Notes under the pieces: generated by a model
Told to the model about the DNA's origin: nothing
Databases searched by the model: none
Seen by the model: the letters and a program-made list of their open reading frames with translations, nothing else
Translations under genes and position numbers: made by a program
From: Elysia chlorotica
Lineage: Eukaryota; Mollusca; Gastropoda; Plakobranchidae
Assembly: GCA_003991915.1 (NCBI GenBank)
Contig: RQTK01000175.1
Coordinates: forward strand, 153,445-217,444
Direction: 5' to 3'
DNA length: 64,000 nt
In this document: piece after piece, positions 23,385 through 36,571 of the stretch
Position numbering within the stretch: position 1 is the stretch's first letter
Layout: each line of letters opens with the position of its first letter

Positions 23385-23690
23385 ATGAGGCTGGTTGGTA
23401 AGAGAGTTTGATGCTTAGCGTCCAACGTCATCACTATATAGGATATATTGCGGACGGGCTCCAAGACTTATGTTTGACATTTTATATGCTGCCACACACG
23501 AGACAGTGCGGGGAGACCTGGACTCGTGTCTTAGTCGACCACCTTATATTGACAAGATATAACCAGTACCGTGACAAACTCGGACAGATCATTTTTGAAC
23601 CGATCTTGGGACTTGAACCGCGGACCTCCCACTCGGGAGACCAACGCTGTAAAACTTGCATGACATGGTGAGGTTCTCCGCCCCCGAGAG
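23385..23690 (-). mobile_element. tRNA-derived SINE, near full length
   Basis: On the minus strand the element starts with a tRNA-like head (B box GGTTCAAGTCC, from about 23620) and runs through the family body (ggagacctggactcgtgtct on plus) to the tail, whose plus-strand form is cgtccaacgtcatcactata. In the sense of the element this tail reads ...GACGTTGGACG. It lies in the KDM6A intron in the gene's own orientation. Confidence 0.75.
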
Positions 23691-24083
23691 AGATTGTGAA
23701 AGATGGAGAAACGTGGAAAACAAGACTTGTAACTTTATGATCATGGCTCTGTTTACAAGGGATATGACGCTAAAATCGACTTTTGTGCTCGTACATGTAT
23801 CTTTATTAAGGTACCTGGCGACCTATGGAACCCGCAGTCACATTGATGAGCGATAAATCAGCTACTCACCAAGAAGATTAGCGATCCGACATTCATGGTC
23901 TAAGATCTGCCACCCGGGTAATAAAGGAATGAGCCAGGAAAAACAAAGGGATTATCCAGACGTATATAAGTGAGGAGCTGTTGTCACGCCACTCGCAGAT
24001 TTAGCAATGTGCGTGTGTGTATTGGTTGGGAGGAAAGGCGAAAGGAAGAGGGGGATGATTGGGTGAGCGAGATTTAAAGAGAT

Positions 24084-24130
<47 letters not shown>
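24084..24130. repeat. (GA)n microsatellite
   Basis: This is a GA tract with interruptions at its start. Confidence 0.95.
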
Positions 24131-24133
<3 letters not shown>

Positions 24134-25039
24134 ATAGTGTGCCTTTCGAGAGTACCTTGGAATCTATTAGAACGCCGGTTGATATTGATGGGGCTTCACC
24201 AAGTCAGATGCCTTATAAATTCTGTAGACTAACGATTTCATACCACCTTTCCAATTAATACTATTGAGTTCGGTCGACAAAGCAATCCATCTCCTCTTCT
24301 TCAAAACCCTTTCTTTTTTTCGTTGTTTCTTTTTATTTAGTTCCCAAATATCATTCTGACGTGATCACCCCCCAGTTCCCGGTAGATTTTAATCTTGTAA
24401 ACGACAAAACTCTTATATGCCAGGACATATTATATTGGTTTTGTTTATAATAACCCATCTAGCGAATTGCGTAACCCGGGTTTCTGCAGGATAACTTTAC
24501 GGAGTAGAAAAAGAAAGAATATAATGTATGAGATGGAAAGACCAAAGTCGTCCAATGATACACCTTGCAGTATTTAATCGGAAGGTGGGGTGTTCGATCC
24601 TTCATCAAAGTGTCTTGCTGGATCGTCAGTATAACGTGACCAATTTAAGTGTAATAAAAAAATAAAACGCATGACAACTGACGCCAGTAGACCAATTCGA
24701 TACAATGAGTGCATAAAGTCTATGCTAAATAGAGTAGCTCGCGCGTAATAATAAATAGTTATTCACAGTCGAAACGCAAATCACACTAGTCATTTATACA
24801 CCAGATGCGTGCACTATTACTGACGTTAGAATGTCATACAGTCAGTGTGATGAACTGTTTTTACAGCATATGCCACGTATAGAGTAGACCGACCGTAGAT
24901 AACAGTCAGGACAAGAATCAGCAGACTATTTTACAGCGAGTAGGCCGTACGTAACATAGCTATTCACAAACCACACTCTGATTTATCAACAGAAGAGAGA
25001 GGCGTTATAGACGATGTTTGCGTTTTTTCTCACATTTTC
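24131..25039. other. KDM6A intron before the LINE, no supported feature
   Basis: This is unique AT-rich sequence. A GTTCGATCC motif near 24590 is B-box-like but has no convincing A box, so I do not call a tRNA or SINE here. Confidence 0.4.
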
Positions 25040-26099
25040 TGTCGATTTGATAAGGTAACACCCGCTTTGTCTGTAAAAAATCTCGGCGTTTTACTTGATT
25101 CAAATCTCACGATGGACCCACATATTTCAAATCTACGTAAACTATGCTATCTAGAATTAAGAAAAATTTCTCAAATAAGGCCCTACCTAACGATGGACGC
25201 CACTAATAAACTTGTATGTTCACTAGTACTTTCCAGGATCGACTACTGTAATTCATTGCTGGCAGGGCTTCCCGATTATAAATTGAATAAAATCCAACAG
25301 ATTCAAAACAATGCAGCTAGACTTGTCAAGAAGGTAACAAAAAAAGAACACATCACACCCTTACTTAAAAATCTTCATTGGCTTCCTGTCAGCTCTAGGA
25401 TAAATTATAAGCTAGCTTCTATTCTCTTTCAGTGCCAATATGTGTCCGACTTTCCAGAATACCTAAAAGATTTAGTTATACCCTACACACCATCTAGAGA
25501 CCTACGCTCAGCTGGCAAGAACCTCCTAGTCAAACCTAGTTACAACTTAAAAACTTTCGGTCTAAGAACCTTCACTTTCCAAAGTGCAAACCTTTGGAAC
25601 AACCTTCCGGATGAATTGAAAAATGTTAATTCATTAACACTATTCAAGTCTAAACTAAAGACGCATCTTTTTAAAGTCTCATTTTAATATTAAAATTCCT
25701 CGAATTGACTATTTGGTTTTATCTCGTACGCTCATCATCCTTTTTTCTCCACTCTCTTTCTTATCCGAGGATCAGTACTCGATTTTTTAAAAACAATTTC
25801 TGACTCTGTGATATATCTATAGAAATGTTTAATAATATCAATGTGTTTTAAATATCATTGTTTTTCTAAGTTTTAATAACATGTATTTATAACAACTATT
25901 TGTGTATAATCTTAAGAGCCTTTTATTATATTTCTAAGCAATCTTTTGCTTTAAAAAAAAAAAAAGTCACTTTAGGGAATTGTGTGTGTAAATGTTTCTT
26001 TTTAACACTTTTGTGAGTATGTTTAAAATTGCTGTAAAGCGCTTTGAGCTTTTTATAGGGAAAGCGCTCTATAAATAAATATTATTATTATTATTATTA
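25040..26099 (+). mobile_element. 5'-truncated non-LTR retrotransposon (L2/CR1-like LINE), C-terminal reverse transcriptase and 3' tail
   Basis: An open frame of about 215 codons ending at 25687 encodes the C-terminal part of a LINE reverse transcriptase: SVKNLGVLLDSNLTM, SRIDYCNSLLAGLP, KLNKIQQIQNNAARLV, LHWLPVSSRINYK, LRSAGKNLLVKP, FQSANLWNNLPDELKN and FKSKLKTHLF. These are the ordered thumb and post-thumb motifs typical of CR1/L2/Jockey-type elements. Then comes about 400 bp of 3' UTR ending aaagcgctctataaataaat and an (ATT)n tail, typical of L2-like 3' ends. The catalytic palm (FADD) and endonuclease are absent, so this is a 5'-truncated copy. It is antisense to KDM6A in the large intron. 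The remaining frame is undamaged, which suggests a fairly young insertion. Confidence 0.93.
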
Positions 26100-26384
26100 C
26101 AATCCCAATAATGCTATAAACATGTCTGTCCCAGTTTTCCCCCGTCATCGATGTGGTTTACTGGAATGAGATGAGAGTTGAGCGAAACTAGAGCGAACGG
26201 GTGCCCTAGCCCTTGGCTCAGAGCATACATACGGGCAGTACTAAAAGGACTGTAAGGATACATGACCATAGCCGATGTTACCAGTAGGTGTGAGTTCTAA
26301 TCACGGTCTACTCTCTTTACATGTACTAGTATAGATACGTGCACATTTAACAGTATAGGATCCTAGGTGGCGAAGTTAACGTCT

Positions 26385-26540
26385 GGCAGTTGAGTTGGTT
26401 AAACGTCACAATTATTATAGGCCATATTAAGGGCGGTCCCCAAGACCACGGACCTTTTGCATCGAAAGCCGATGTTCTTCCCCAGGGCCACCGTGCGTCC
26501 CTTAAGGTTTGGCAGTGTTTCACGTGATGTAATAGAGACA
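26385..26540 (-). mobile_element. Degenerate SINE fragment
   Basis: gttgagttggttaaacgtc then ataggccatattaagggcgg and ccccaagacc match the tail half of the dispersed SINE family; the remainder is diverged. Confidence 0.55.
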
Positions 26541-26914
26541 CAGCGGGGTACCACAGGTGATAATGATGATGATTCTCTTGTGACCAAAAACGGTTCGGTG
26601 AATGTTTTAATAATCATATGAAATTATCTTTTTGAACTATCTCCCGGGGAAATAACGAGCCGGGGGAGCAACGAGATGCTACCCTCCGCGACAAGGTGAT
26701 TCGGTGCGGACGATCCACACATACGTAAACGGCTCTAATCCAACAGAGACAAAAAGGGGTCAGTAATCCCACCTGCCCCAGTTAAAAATCGACCACGCAT
26801 GTCCTAGCTAGGCAACTGACCTGAGAGACTGAGATACTGAAAGGCTGAGAGACAGAGATCAGCGCAAATAGATCGATAGTCGTAAAAATGGTTGACAGCG
26901 GCTTGGCGCGTCGA

Positions 26915-27240
26915 GTTGAGTTCTTTAACGTCCAGTTGTAGTAGTTGAGGTGGTACACGTTCAACGTCAGCACTAAATAGGCTATATTGTGGACGATTTT
27001 ATGTCTACCACACACGAGACAGGGCGGGGACACCATGGCTATTGTCTCAGCTGGTCACATTAAACTGGCACCGACCCAGATAGTAGGGGGAGAAATCGTC
27101 AGTGCTCGAACCGCAGGCCTCCCGATGTCCTACCACCCCCTCCCCCCGCATTTAACGTCCAACGTTATAGGCTATATTGTGGGCGGGCCCCAAGAAAGAC
27201 GTCCCGATATGGAGACAAACGCTCTACGACATGAGCCAGA
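26915..27240 (-). mobile_element. SINE copy plus adjacent partial second copy
   Basis: The tail and body (gttgagttctttaacgtcca..., aataggctatattgtggacg, gagacagggcggggacacc) are followed by a B-box-like gtgctcgaaccgcaggcctc. A second tail fragment (tttaacgtccaacgttatag, gtgggcgggccccaagaa) begins about 27155, so one copy is next to or nested in another. Confidence 0.7.
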
Positions 27241-28079
27241 TCGCCTCCGAGAAGCGAGAGGTTGAGTGAAACAAGAGTGCGAGAGCAGCGTAACTAGACC
27301 TAGATCGATAGTCGTACTAACTGTTGACCACGGTCCGGTGTAGTGCGGTAATGGTTAGAGTAATTAGTTTGTACACTTAACTTGCCCTCTTCGGGCTGAA
27401 CGGACTTCCGACGAGGCGATGGCATTGAACCTGCACTGAAACGTGAAAAACAAAACTATTTATAGAGGACGCGTTGATGTTTGAAACACAGCTAGGGGGA
27501 GATGATTTTGAAGACATCTTTCCGTGCCCGACTGCAAATACGACAAGCAAAAGAAGATAGAATGCACTTTTTTCATTTATTTTTTGAACAAATCACATCA
27601 CTCATTTCTAATGATAATTTAATGACTAGCAGCTTACTAATTTCAAAGGATATAGGAAATGATTTTGAAGAAAGCTTCCGTGACCGCATTCACTAGTTTC
27701 AATTTTCAAAATACGGCACGAAAAAGAATATAGAAGGCACCCTTTTAATTATTTACTTTTTAATCAAAAGCACAACCTCACTCACTTCCAATGAATGATT
27801 TAGTGACTAGTAGTAAACGATTGTTCCCGCACCGTACAAAGTGTGTATCCTTCACCAGAATGAAGGTGGCGCGGACGTTAGAACGCCAGTCGTCATCTAC
27901 AGATTCAGTGTGAGCGAATCAGAACCAGGCACAATTCTTGGCTTACATCGGCTAACACCGTAATAAAAAGAATCTCGGTGTCAGGATGAACGATAAGTCT
28001 TCTTAATTCCCCGACAGACAACGTGGGTGTAACTTGTGCAATCAACTGACCAACACGCTAAAAACCCGCAACCTCGGAT

Positions 28080-28335
28080 TGAGTTGAGCTGGCTGCTTAA
28101 CGTCCAACGTCAGCACTGAGTAGGCTATGTTGTGAACGAACCCCACGACTAACATCTGACGATTTTCAGTGCAGCCACAGAGACCTGGACTGCTGTGTCA
28201 GCCGATCACAATCAAAACGTCCGTAAATTACGGAGACGGCGACCTGCCCCTGGACCCAAATTATCATCAAACATGGGCCCCGTCCCCGTGTGGGGATGGA
28301 ACCGCCGACCTCCTACTATAGCAAAGTCAATGCTA
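28080..28335 (-). mobile_element. tRNA-derived SINE, near full length
   Basis: Tail gagttgagctggctgcttaa, cgtccaacgtcagcactgag, then the family body and a head with ggaaccgccgacctcc at about 28300. Orientation is minus, as for most copies here. Confidence 0.7.
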
Positions 28336-28379
28336 TAGCCACAAAATTGGACTTGTCTTAAAGGGGCGGGTACACCAGT

Positions 28380-28620
28380 CAATGCTTTGGCATGACGAGC
28401 AGAAGGTCCGAGGTTCGAACTTCAGCTGGACGTTTTACTCTCTCCGTATAGCATTTTTCGGGGAGTAGTAGTTGAGTTGGTTTAACGTCCAACGTCAGCA
28501 ATATATAGGCTATATTGTGAAAGGGCCTCAAGACAGACGTCTGACAATTTTTAGTGCTGCTACGTACGAGACAGGGTGGGGATAGCATGACTCCTGTCTC
28601 AGCCAGTCAGATTTTCGGGG
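28380..28620 (-). mobile_element. SINE fragment next to a tRNA-like B box
   Basis: ggtccgaggttcgaacttca (about 28405) is B-box-like. From about 28465 gttgagttggtttaacgtcc and ctatattgtgaaagggcctc, gtctgacaatttttagtgct, gagacagggtggggatagc mark another copy of the dispersed family. Confidence 0.6.
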
Positions 28621-29025
28621 CATGTACGTAAAACTAACCAAACATTGATATGAAAAAAAAAACAAGAATAGAAAACTGATCACAGAACGCCCAGCCTCAA
28701 GTCTATTTATTTAAGAACCAACGACAGTTTAAACGATCACATTTTTTTTTTTTTTTGAAGAATGAATATTTTTTTAGGTAACTGTCTCACTATTGCAATA
28801 AAGTTTTGAAAACACGGCATGTCCACAGTGTTCCGTCCTCAATTTTCGAAACCAAAACTTGAGTAGAAGGTTGTAATCATTCCTTGTTCACATTACATGT
28901 ATAATCAAAGTACTAACACGGTAATATAGGTATCCCCAGTGGTAATTAGTGCGGACTGATGACCAACGAAAGGAAATATGTGGCAACGCCAGCATCATCT
29001 TGTATTATATAGATCCGTGATACGA

Positions 29026-29043
29026 TGCTCTCTCTCACTCTCA

Positions 29044-29099
<56 letters not shown>
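29026..29099. repeat. (CT)n microsatellite
   Basis: This is a nearly pure CT tract. The surrounding 26540-29025 apart from the SINEs shows no coding segment or RNA gene. Confidence 0.95.
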
Positions 29100-29296
29100 C
29101 GGCGGTTTCGTGGACATCTCCGACCGCGAGGAGTTAAAGAGCAGATTCCGTGAACTCCAGATAGATCGATAAGATGATCTGTGGCGGGTGTTGCGGCATG
29201 AAAAACAGCCTGTCTTTATCATGCCGTACCAGCACCAGACCAGACATAGCAAGAGGGGCTGGGGTTGTCTGCGGGTAAGGGAAGGGGAGAGAGTAG

Positions 29297-29328
<32 letters not shown>

Positions 29329-29751
29329 ATAGAGACGTACAAAGAGACAGAAAAAGAATACGAGAAAGAAGAGAGGAAGAGAGCTTGTGGGCGTTTTAGA
29401 CAAGCATAAACAGGGTAATACGATAAAACAAAAACAGAAAAATAACAACAACAAAAATAGAGACACTGGAAAACTAAGTAGCTGTACAACCCATACAAAA
29501 AGCGAACTTGTAATTTATTATGCAAGCATTGTTTGGTTCACAGAGGAAAAGGACACCATGACCACAGCCAAACCCCACGGGATCTTTATTCAAGGAAAAG
29601 CAGAGCTAGACTATTGACCAACAGGCGGCTTCACGTTTCGTCTGAGTCGTCAGCACTCAGGATCAGAACTGATGGGCCTGTGCAAAACAAGGTTTGCTGA
29701 TCGTCATACGCGTTGTTTTAAGGGACTTTCTCGCTAGATGATGATAATAAT

Positions 29752-29882
<131 letters not shown>

Positions 29883-30251
29883 AGTGTGTATAAGTGTTGA
29901 TGTGAAGGGTGGCAACGATGACGAACGTGGTCAAAATTAATAGTTGACATAATTAGTATGCAGACCTCCAGGGAAAAGTATCAGCATTCTTTTGCACGAC
30001 ATTTCACTTTAGCCTTGGCAAAAATAATTAATACTTGAGCATACGCAATTTTCTTGAAACATAGTACATGAAGAGATTTCCGATCTAACCAACAGGGCCC
30101 ACGCTCTCCTTAGAAACAGGCATTATTTTTAACCTTAAAATTTTTTTAATTGAAATAATGAAAGTCATTATTTGTGGATTTTATTGTTAATTACTTCATT
30201 CTGATTTTGATATAGCAAACTCTCCCACTCTACAGCGCTATTGATTTTCTA

Positions 30252-30420
<169 letters not shown>

Positions 30421-30785
30421 TCCCACGCAAACACAAGTACCTATTCGCCATTCTCGTTTTCATTTCCTGCCTCATTATACGAATGAACATCGCGTTCCGC
30501 CTCGGGACATAGCAGACATTTTGAAACAATAATGTGTTATTAATGGCATTTGGCAGTTGCTCTGCTTCCCATTATTTAATGTTAGAGTATAGATCACCCG
30601 CCATGCTAGCTATGCAGAGAGCCATCTGTATTAGATCCAGTGAGACTTGTTATCACTACAGGTTGTTGAATGACGGAAAGAAAACAAGCAAAAGAAGACG
30701 GATGGAAATTGAGGATGACAAAACAAGACAAAAATAACAGACGAGAGATTGACAGATGCCTGGCTGATTGAAAAGAAAGAAATTG

Positions 30786-30808
30786 GGGGGGGGGGGGGGG
30801 GGAGGAGG

Positions 30809-30855
<47 letters not shown>
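30786..30855. repeat. G run and (GA)n tract
   Basis: A G homopolymer of 17 or more bases is followed by GA repeats. Confidence 0.95.
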
Positions 30856-30857
<2 letters not shown>

Positions 30858-31047
30858 GGGTAGGGGATAACAGAGGACATTGATGATTATATGATAGATA
30901 CTTATTCATGAATTTATACGAGTCCATTGGTGGAATAAAAAGGATGTCAACCCCAGTTCAGTTCAGTCCACTACTTGCGTTGTTTTCGATGCTTACGTCA
31001 ATGACCAAATAAGTATCATTCTAGAAGAAGTTTACTAAAAGGAAAAT

Positions 31048-31051
31048 GAAG

Positions 31052-31101
<50 letters not shown>
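31048..31101. repeat. (GTT)n microsatellite
   Basis: About 18 perfect GTT units. Confidence 0.97.
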
Positions 31102-33573
31102 CCTTTGCTAGTTATTATTATTATTATCGGTGTTTTTGCTCCTGGTTTTTTTTTCGTTGTTGTTTCGTTTTTCATGTTGTATGTTCTGTTTTCTAGTTTA
31201 AGAGCATTTTAACTTCAAGTATATAATAGTATGGTTGCCCCAAATCAGACCTGACAACTTGGGCTCCAAGAAAGGTGTATTTCGGCACCTTTGCTACATA
31301 TTCCTGCCTTCATCATTATGTATATTTGTTATGTCTTGTTTGGTTGGCAGCTTTCCGTAGTAGAGCTAAACCTTAGCATCTGAAGAGACGCAGCTAATCA
31401 GAGAATCATCAGATAACGAGGTTAGGGTTGTAGAGCCTGAGAAATTACAAGGCAGTTCTTCCACTCAGTGCTGGCCTGATGGTTGCATAATTTTCTTATC
31501 AATGTGTTGGTTACTACAGAATCAAAACATGTTCCACCAACTCAAAGAGCCTGGAGTGAAAAGAAAAGGAGAGAAAAAAAATCCCCTCAATTTAGGTGTC
31601 TCATCGCTGTAGTAAGTAGTATTACTCAGGAGAAAAATTATTTAGTCTAGAACAAACAAATATTTAAAAAAAAAAATTAAAAAAAAAAACCAAAAAAAAA
31701 AACCAGGTTGTTCCTTGGCACGACCACAAGAAATATCCGAGTTTCAAAACCTGTCTCTGCAACATGGTCTGCCTAGAAAATATAAGAGACGTCTGCTGAG
31801 AGAGACAGAGATAGTGACAGAGACAGAAACGGAGACAGTGACGGAGAGCGGTCAGATGAGAAACCATCTTGTGCAACCCCAAACATCAAAAGAAGGAGGG
31901 GGAAAAAAAAGATGGCCCGCCCATCAAACTCATCAAGGTCAACTTTAAAAGCCATGATCAAAATGAAAGAACCAGAACTAAATCATCAGAGGAGTGCCGA
32001 GAGATTATGTTCGTTCCAGATAAACTATCGCCTCTTTATCTGCTCTCCGCTCGTAAAATCTGAGCTGCTAGTTTCTCCGACTGTGCTGGTTTAACAACCA
32101 AAACTACAGTGGATTAATTCAGAGCAACAAGCGAGCAATTCACGCCAACTTTCCACAGACTGACCTGGTGGGGCACGTTGACCTTATCAGGTGAAAGAGG
32201 CTGCCCTTGATCACACTATGTAACACGGTGCCCCCTATCAACATAGAAACCAAGGAATTTCGAGCTCAACGAGATTTATCTGACCCCCCCCCCCCCCCCC
32301 CCCCCCCCCCCCACCCCCAAAGGTTTTTTTCCCCCCCCCCCCCCCCCCAAACGTTCCCACAAACACATTTGTTTTTATTAAATAATGTTGGTTTCAAATT
32401 TTTCTCTAGTGAATTAATCCTCACCGACGATCCACCTTAGTGGTCATATTTCCTTTCACACGAATCCATACCATGGGTTGTAAACTGTACAAACTTATAG
32501 TAAGCTCATGGCTCTTTTTGAAGAAGCGATTAGGAAGACTTAGAACGAGTTGTAACATACGATGGCGTTTCACTTGCCAACCCATACCTTTGCAATCTCA
32601 GACCTCGGAGTGTATCGCGACGAGAAAACAAATTTCGGTTAAGCAATAAACTAAACAGAACACATTGCATCCTGCATGCGGGTTTACAACGTTTTTATGC
32701 CTAGAGCCACGTGCACAACCACTCGCCCAGACAATGCGAGCATCTGTGAGTTAAACGCGTGGGATAACCAGCTTTGAAGAAGACCAGGGAAGTCTTGGGT
32801 CAGCTTGCCGCCTGATAAACAAGACGGTGGTTTGTTGAAGCTAACTTGACCTGGCATTGAGAATGGAGATAAAACGCGCAAGCTGCATCCGTGGCATTCG
32901 CACACACTCTCATATATAGAGTCTCGCTCAGTTTATGCTACATGTACCGTCTTATAATTGATATAAACACGCACACAAGGTCTTAGCCACCCACACACAC
33001 AATACACACACAGAGGGTGTCAGCCAAAACGTGAGTAATTTATTGCCATATTTCAGGACAGTGCAGTTTCATAAACCCCAAAGCCACACTCCTGTCCTCT
33101 TCTCACGCATCATGTTCTGGACCACGCGACTAAATCACCATATGACTTATTCTGAGCCCATCTGCCGTAAACCTTGAGCTGCAGGGAAATAATAATGGTA
33201 CGGTGTGTATACTTTTCCAATTCCCAGCCTCCCGACACCATTAGGCGCGGAAATAGTGGCTCATTCAGAAGTCCAGAGTTCTTTAAACTGATAAGAGATG
33301 TTAATACAAGTACCACTCTTCTCGGATTGGCATTGTCCTTGCCCTTGAGCTGCTACCTCTCAAACCTCTTTCGCCTTGACCAGAGGTATGTGACAAGATT
33401 CACACGTGACTATGTAGTATTGTGACGATACACTCAACCAATGTCTGAAGCATTTTTTAAACGTTTGACTAAACTCAATCAGTAGGGGATATTTACCATG
33501 TACATTAAAAGGAGTTGAACCCTAGCGCTCTATCTAATGTAATCTATCAATCAATCGCTCTCTCTCTCACTTT

Positions 33574-33576
<3 letters not shown>
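31102..33576. other. KDM6A intron, mostly unique with C homopolymers
   Basis: The only special features are C runs at 32285-32348 and a GA-like patch near 31800-31855. I find no exon, tRNA or transposon reading frame. Confidence 0.5.
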
Positions 33577-33639
<63 letters not shown>

Positions 33640-33980
33640 CTACTCCAGAGATACCTGACATGATTTACACGTGATTCTTTCCGATCGTCATCCTGGAATG
33701 TGACCTCCGAAGACGTGAGTAGAGAATCGCTAAATTTAACCTTCTCGCATCACCCACGCTCGTGTGCTAGCACCTTTTCTTTTTATTATGATCTGCACAC
33801 CTTCCATAATGAATAGTAATTGCCTATGCCTTTTCAAAGTTTTTCTTTTTTAAAAGGAGGTGGTGAAGACGTAGTCGTAGACGGGAATGGGTTGAGACAG
33901 AGAGACATAGAAAGAGAAAGAGGGGGGGGGGGGGGGGGGGAAAGGAAAAAAAAAGTAAAGAAAAGGGGGGGGGGGGGGGG
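33577..33980. repeat. (CT)n tract and two long G runs
   Basis: CT repeats lie at 33577-33637, and G runs of about 16-18 at 33923-33941 and 33966-33980. The G runs are likely to be mis-sized in the assembly. Confidence 0.9.
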
Positions 33981-34056
33981 CGATGGTCAAGGATAGTAAA
34001 AGATTATCATGGACTGATGAACAGTCATAGACGAGTCACATACATCCAAGAAACGT

Positions 34057-35000
34057 GATGAGATTTCACACCACTGGCACCAACATCGACAAATGATTCG
34101 AAATGAACACCTGTCGACAGAAACAACAACAACAGACTACAAGTACAAACACAGCCGGTAACAATGTTCAGACTAACAAGAACAAAAACAAACAATGAAG
34201 AAACGACAGCAATAAAAACCAAGTCCCTGCGAAGAACGCTTTGTTGGTTGAGGCAGGGAGTGCTGGTGTTACTCACCCAACTGTCGGAGACCTGCCGCCT
34301 TCAGTGCAGGGGTAAGCTGGTCCGTCTGTATGAACGTCTCATAAGCCTCTTTGGCCTGCTTGTACTTGCCCTGCACCTCGTACAGATGCGCAATGTGCAG
34401 TCGTACTGTGGACAAAAACGCATGATTTTTTAAAGTGAAAATAACATTTTAAAATGTGAATACAGCCGCAACATCAAATTTCAAACTTCAAACAATCAAA
34501 AAAAAAGGCGAAAACTCTTCCCTGCTGGTGATTGAGCTATGAGATATCTCGATAAGAACCAGTTGAATGATCTTGGAATCAAGTACGACACCAGAAATGA
34601 ACCTTTTGTGACATTTGCTCCACCGAGATGCTGCGTGTTTTTATTTCTAAAAATAGCGGTTCACGTTCTTTCCAATTCAATCAATGATGATATCATTTGT
34701 TCGTATTTTTTGTGGGTTTTTTTTTTAAACAAACAAGATATGAAAGTAAGTTTAACGTTACCAATATACCGCAGGAACAAAAAAAAGAAAACATTATCTG
34801 GTAAATCATTGTTGAAGAGTCAAGCATCTACATCAGTATAAATGGCGTGATTCTTTATTTTATTTTATCTATCTTCCGTATTGCGCCCAGGTAGAGATTA
34901 AATCAACAAGGATGTATAATTTAACAAGTGGGCTATACCAAAAATACACGCACGCATAGCGGCCTAAATTCCCTATGCTCCCGTATAGTAGAGTACGCAC
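34057..35000 (-). repeat. Left arm of 0.94-kb inverted duplication carrying the active KDM6A TPR exon
   Basis: The arm matches the reverse complement of 35383-36328 with only a few substitutions per several hundred bases (for example aagtacgacacc against aagtaggacacc). The mirror sum stays near 70383 across the arm. It contains the whole exon 34277-34405, both splice sites, and about 600 bp upstream. The spacer is 382 bp and contains a (CT)n tract. Confidence 0.93.
34277..34405 (-). CDS. KDM6A: KDM6A exon, TPR (LHIAHLYEVQGKYKQAKEAY)
   Basis: This exon is 129 bp, with acceptor tttgtccacag and donor TTGG|gtgagt. It encodes (I)RLHIAHLYEVQGKYKQAKEA and YETFIQTDQLTPALKAAGL, RQLG; human reads [29 protein letters not shown]...LQQLG. 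The conserved T of QTDQ (human QTEN) is kept here but is R in the inverted copy at 35980-36108. This exon lies entirely inside the left arm of a 0.94-kb inverted repeat. Confidence 0.96.
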
Positions 35001-35063
35001 CGCTAATTATGCTATGACGCCATTGCATCTCAGTTTTTGTCATGTCAAAGGTCTTCAACCCCC

Positions 35064-35178
<115 letters not shown>

Positions 35179-35382
35179 CTGAGATTTTATGCGACCTTTA
35201 AACACCTCAGGCGCAAAGACAAAATTTGTAAAACTTGTTTCTGTTTCCGCATTTGGACGGCATCCCCCCCCCTCCCCCCGTCTCCCTACTAAGCGTTGCT
35301 GTTTGGTGTTACCGTTATTGTTTGCGACACATCAGGTTTCCTTCATGCTGCGGCACGTGTAGAAGGTGACGTGTGTGGTCAC

Positions 35383-36328
35383 GTGCGTACTCTACTATAC
35401 GGGAGCATAGGGAATTTAGGCCGCTATGCGTGCGTGTATTTTTGGTATAGCCCACTTGTTAAATTATACATCCTTGTTGATTTAATCTCTACCTGGGCGC
35501 AATACGGAAGATAGATAAAATAAAATAAAGAATCACGCCATTTATACTGATGTAGATGCTTGACTCTTCAACAATGATTTACCAGATAATGTTTTCTTTT
35601 TTTTGTTCCTGCGGTATATTGGTAACGTTAAACTTACTTTCATATCTTGTTTGTTTAAAAAAAAAAACCCACAAAAAATACGAACAAATGATATCATCAT
35701 TGATTGAATTGGAAAGAACGTGAACCGCTATTTTTAGAAATAAAAACACGCAGCATCTCGGTGGAGCAAATGTCAAAAAAGGTTCATTTCTGGTGTCCTA
35801 CTTGATTCCAAGATCATTCAACTGGTTCTTATCGAGATATCTCATAGCTCAATCACCAGCAGGGAAGAGTTTTCGCCTTTTTTTTTGATTGTTTGAAGTT
35901 TGAAATTTGATGTTGCTGCTGTATTTCACTTTTTAAAATGTTATTTAAAATTTAAAGAGTGACGCTTGTTTGTCCACAGTACGACTGCACATTGCGCATC
36001 TGTACGAGGTGCAGGGCAAGTACAAGCAGGCCAAAGAGGCTTATGAGACGTTCATACAGAGGGACCAGCTTACCCCTGCACTGAAGGCGGCAGGTCTCCG
36101 ACAGTTGGGTGAGTAACACCAGCACTCCCTGCCTCAACCAACAAAGCGTTCTTCGCAGGGACTTGGTTTTTATTGCTGTCGTTTCTTCATTGTTTGTTTT
36201 TGTTCTTGTTAGTCTGAACATTGTTACCGGCTGTGTTTGTACTTGTAGTCTGTTGTTGTTGTTTCTGTCGACAGGTGTTCATTTCGAATCATTTGTCGAT
36301 GTTGGTGCCAGTGGTGTGAAATCTCATC
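35383..36328 (+). repeat. Right arm of the 0.94-kb inverted duplication, with the silent exon copy
   Basis: This is the mirror image of 34057-35000, ending at a G run (36331-36350). It carries the antisense exon copy 35980-36108. Because the gene is transcribed right to left, this arm is transcribed before the active exon and could pair with it. Confidence 0.93.
35980..36108 (+). pseudogene. Inverted duplicate of the KDM6A exon at 34277-34405, in the upstream intron
   Basis: A complete copy of the TPR exon, with its acceptor (tgtccacag) and donor (TTGG|gtgagt), on the plus strand and therefore antisense within the KDM6A transcription unit. It differs from the minus-strand exon by one coding change seen by eye (cagAGGgac here against cagACGgac, T to R). 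No other KDM6A exons lie on the plus strand, so it is an isolated passenger of the inverted duplication and not a second gene. It could pair with the true exon in the pre-mRNA. Confidence 0.9.
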
Positions 36329-36486
36329 GAGGGGGGGGGGGGGGGGGGGGAGGTAAATGGAAGTTGCTCATGATGAAGAATCCTGCATGCTGCAGATTCC
36401 TCGGCTCGACTCCTCCGTCAAAGACTTAAAAACTGGCTGATAGCTGCACAAAGCTTAACCTTAGGGAGCTTTGCGGGAGTTAGAGT

Positions 36487-36571
36487 GAGAGAGAGAGAGA
36501 GAGGGAGAGAGAGAGAGAGAGAGAGGGGAGAGAGAGAGAGAGAAAAAAGAGAGAGAGAGAGAGAGAGAGAG
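36487..36571. repeat. (GA)n microsatellite
   Basis: An interrupted GA tract. The following 36572-37040 has a CAA run and no gene. Confidence 0.9.

Noticed and set aside
35980-36108. A second KDM6A gene on the plus strand
   Set aside because: Only one exon is present, it is confined to the inverted-duplication arm, and no neighbouring exon is found on that strand.
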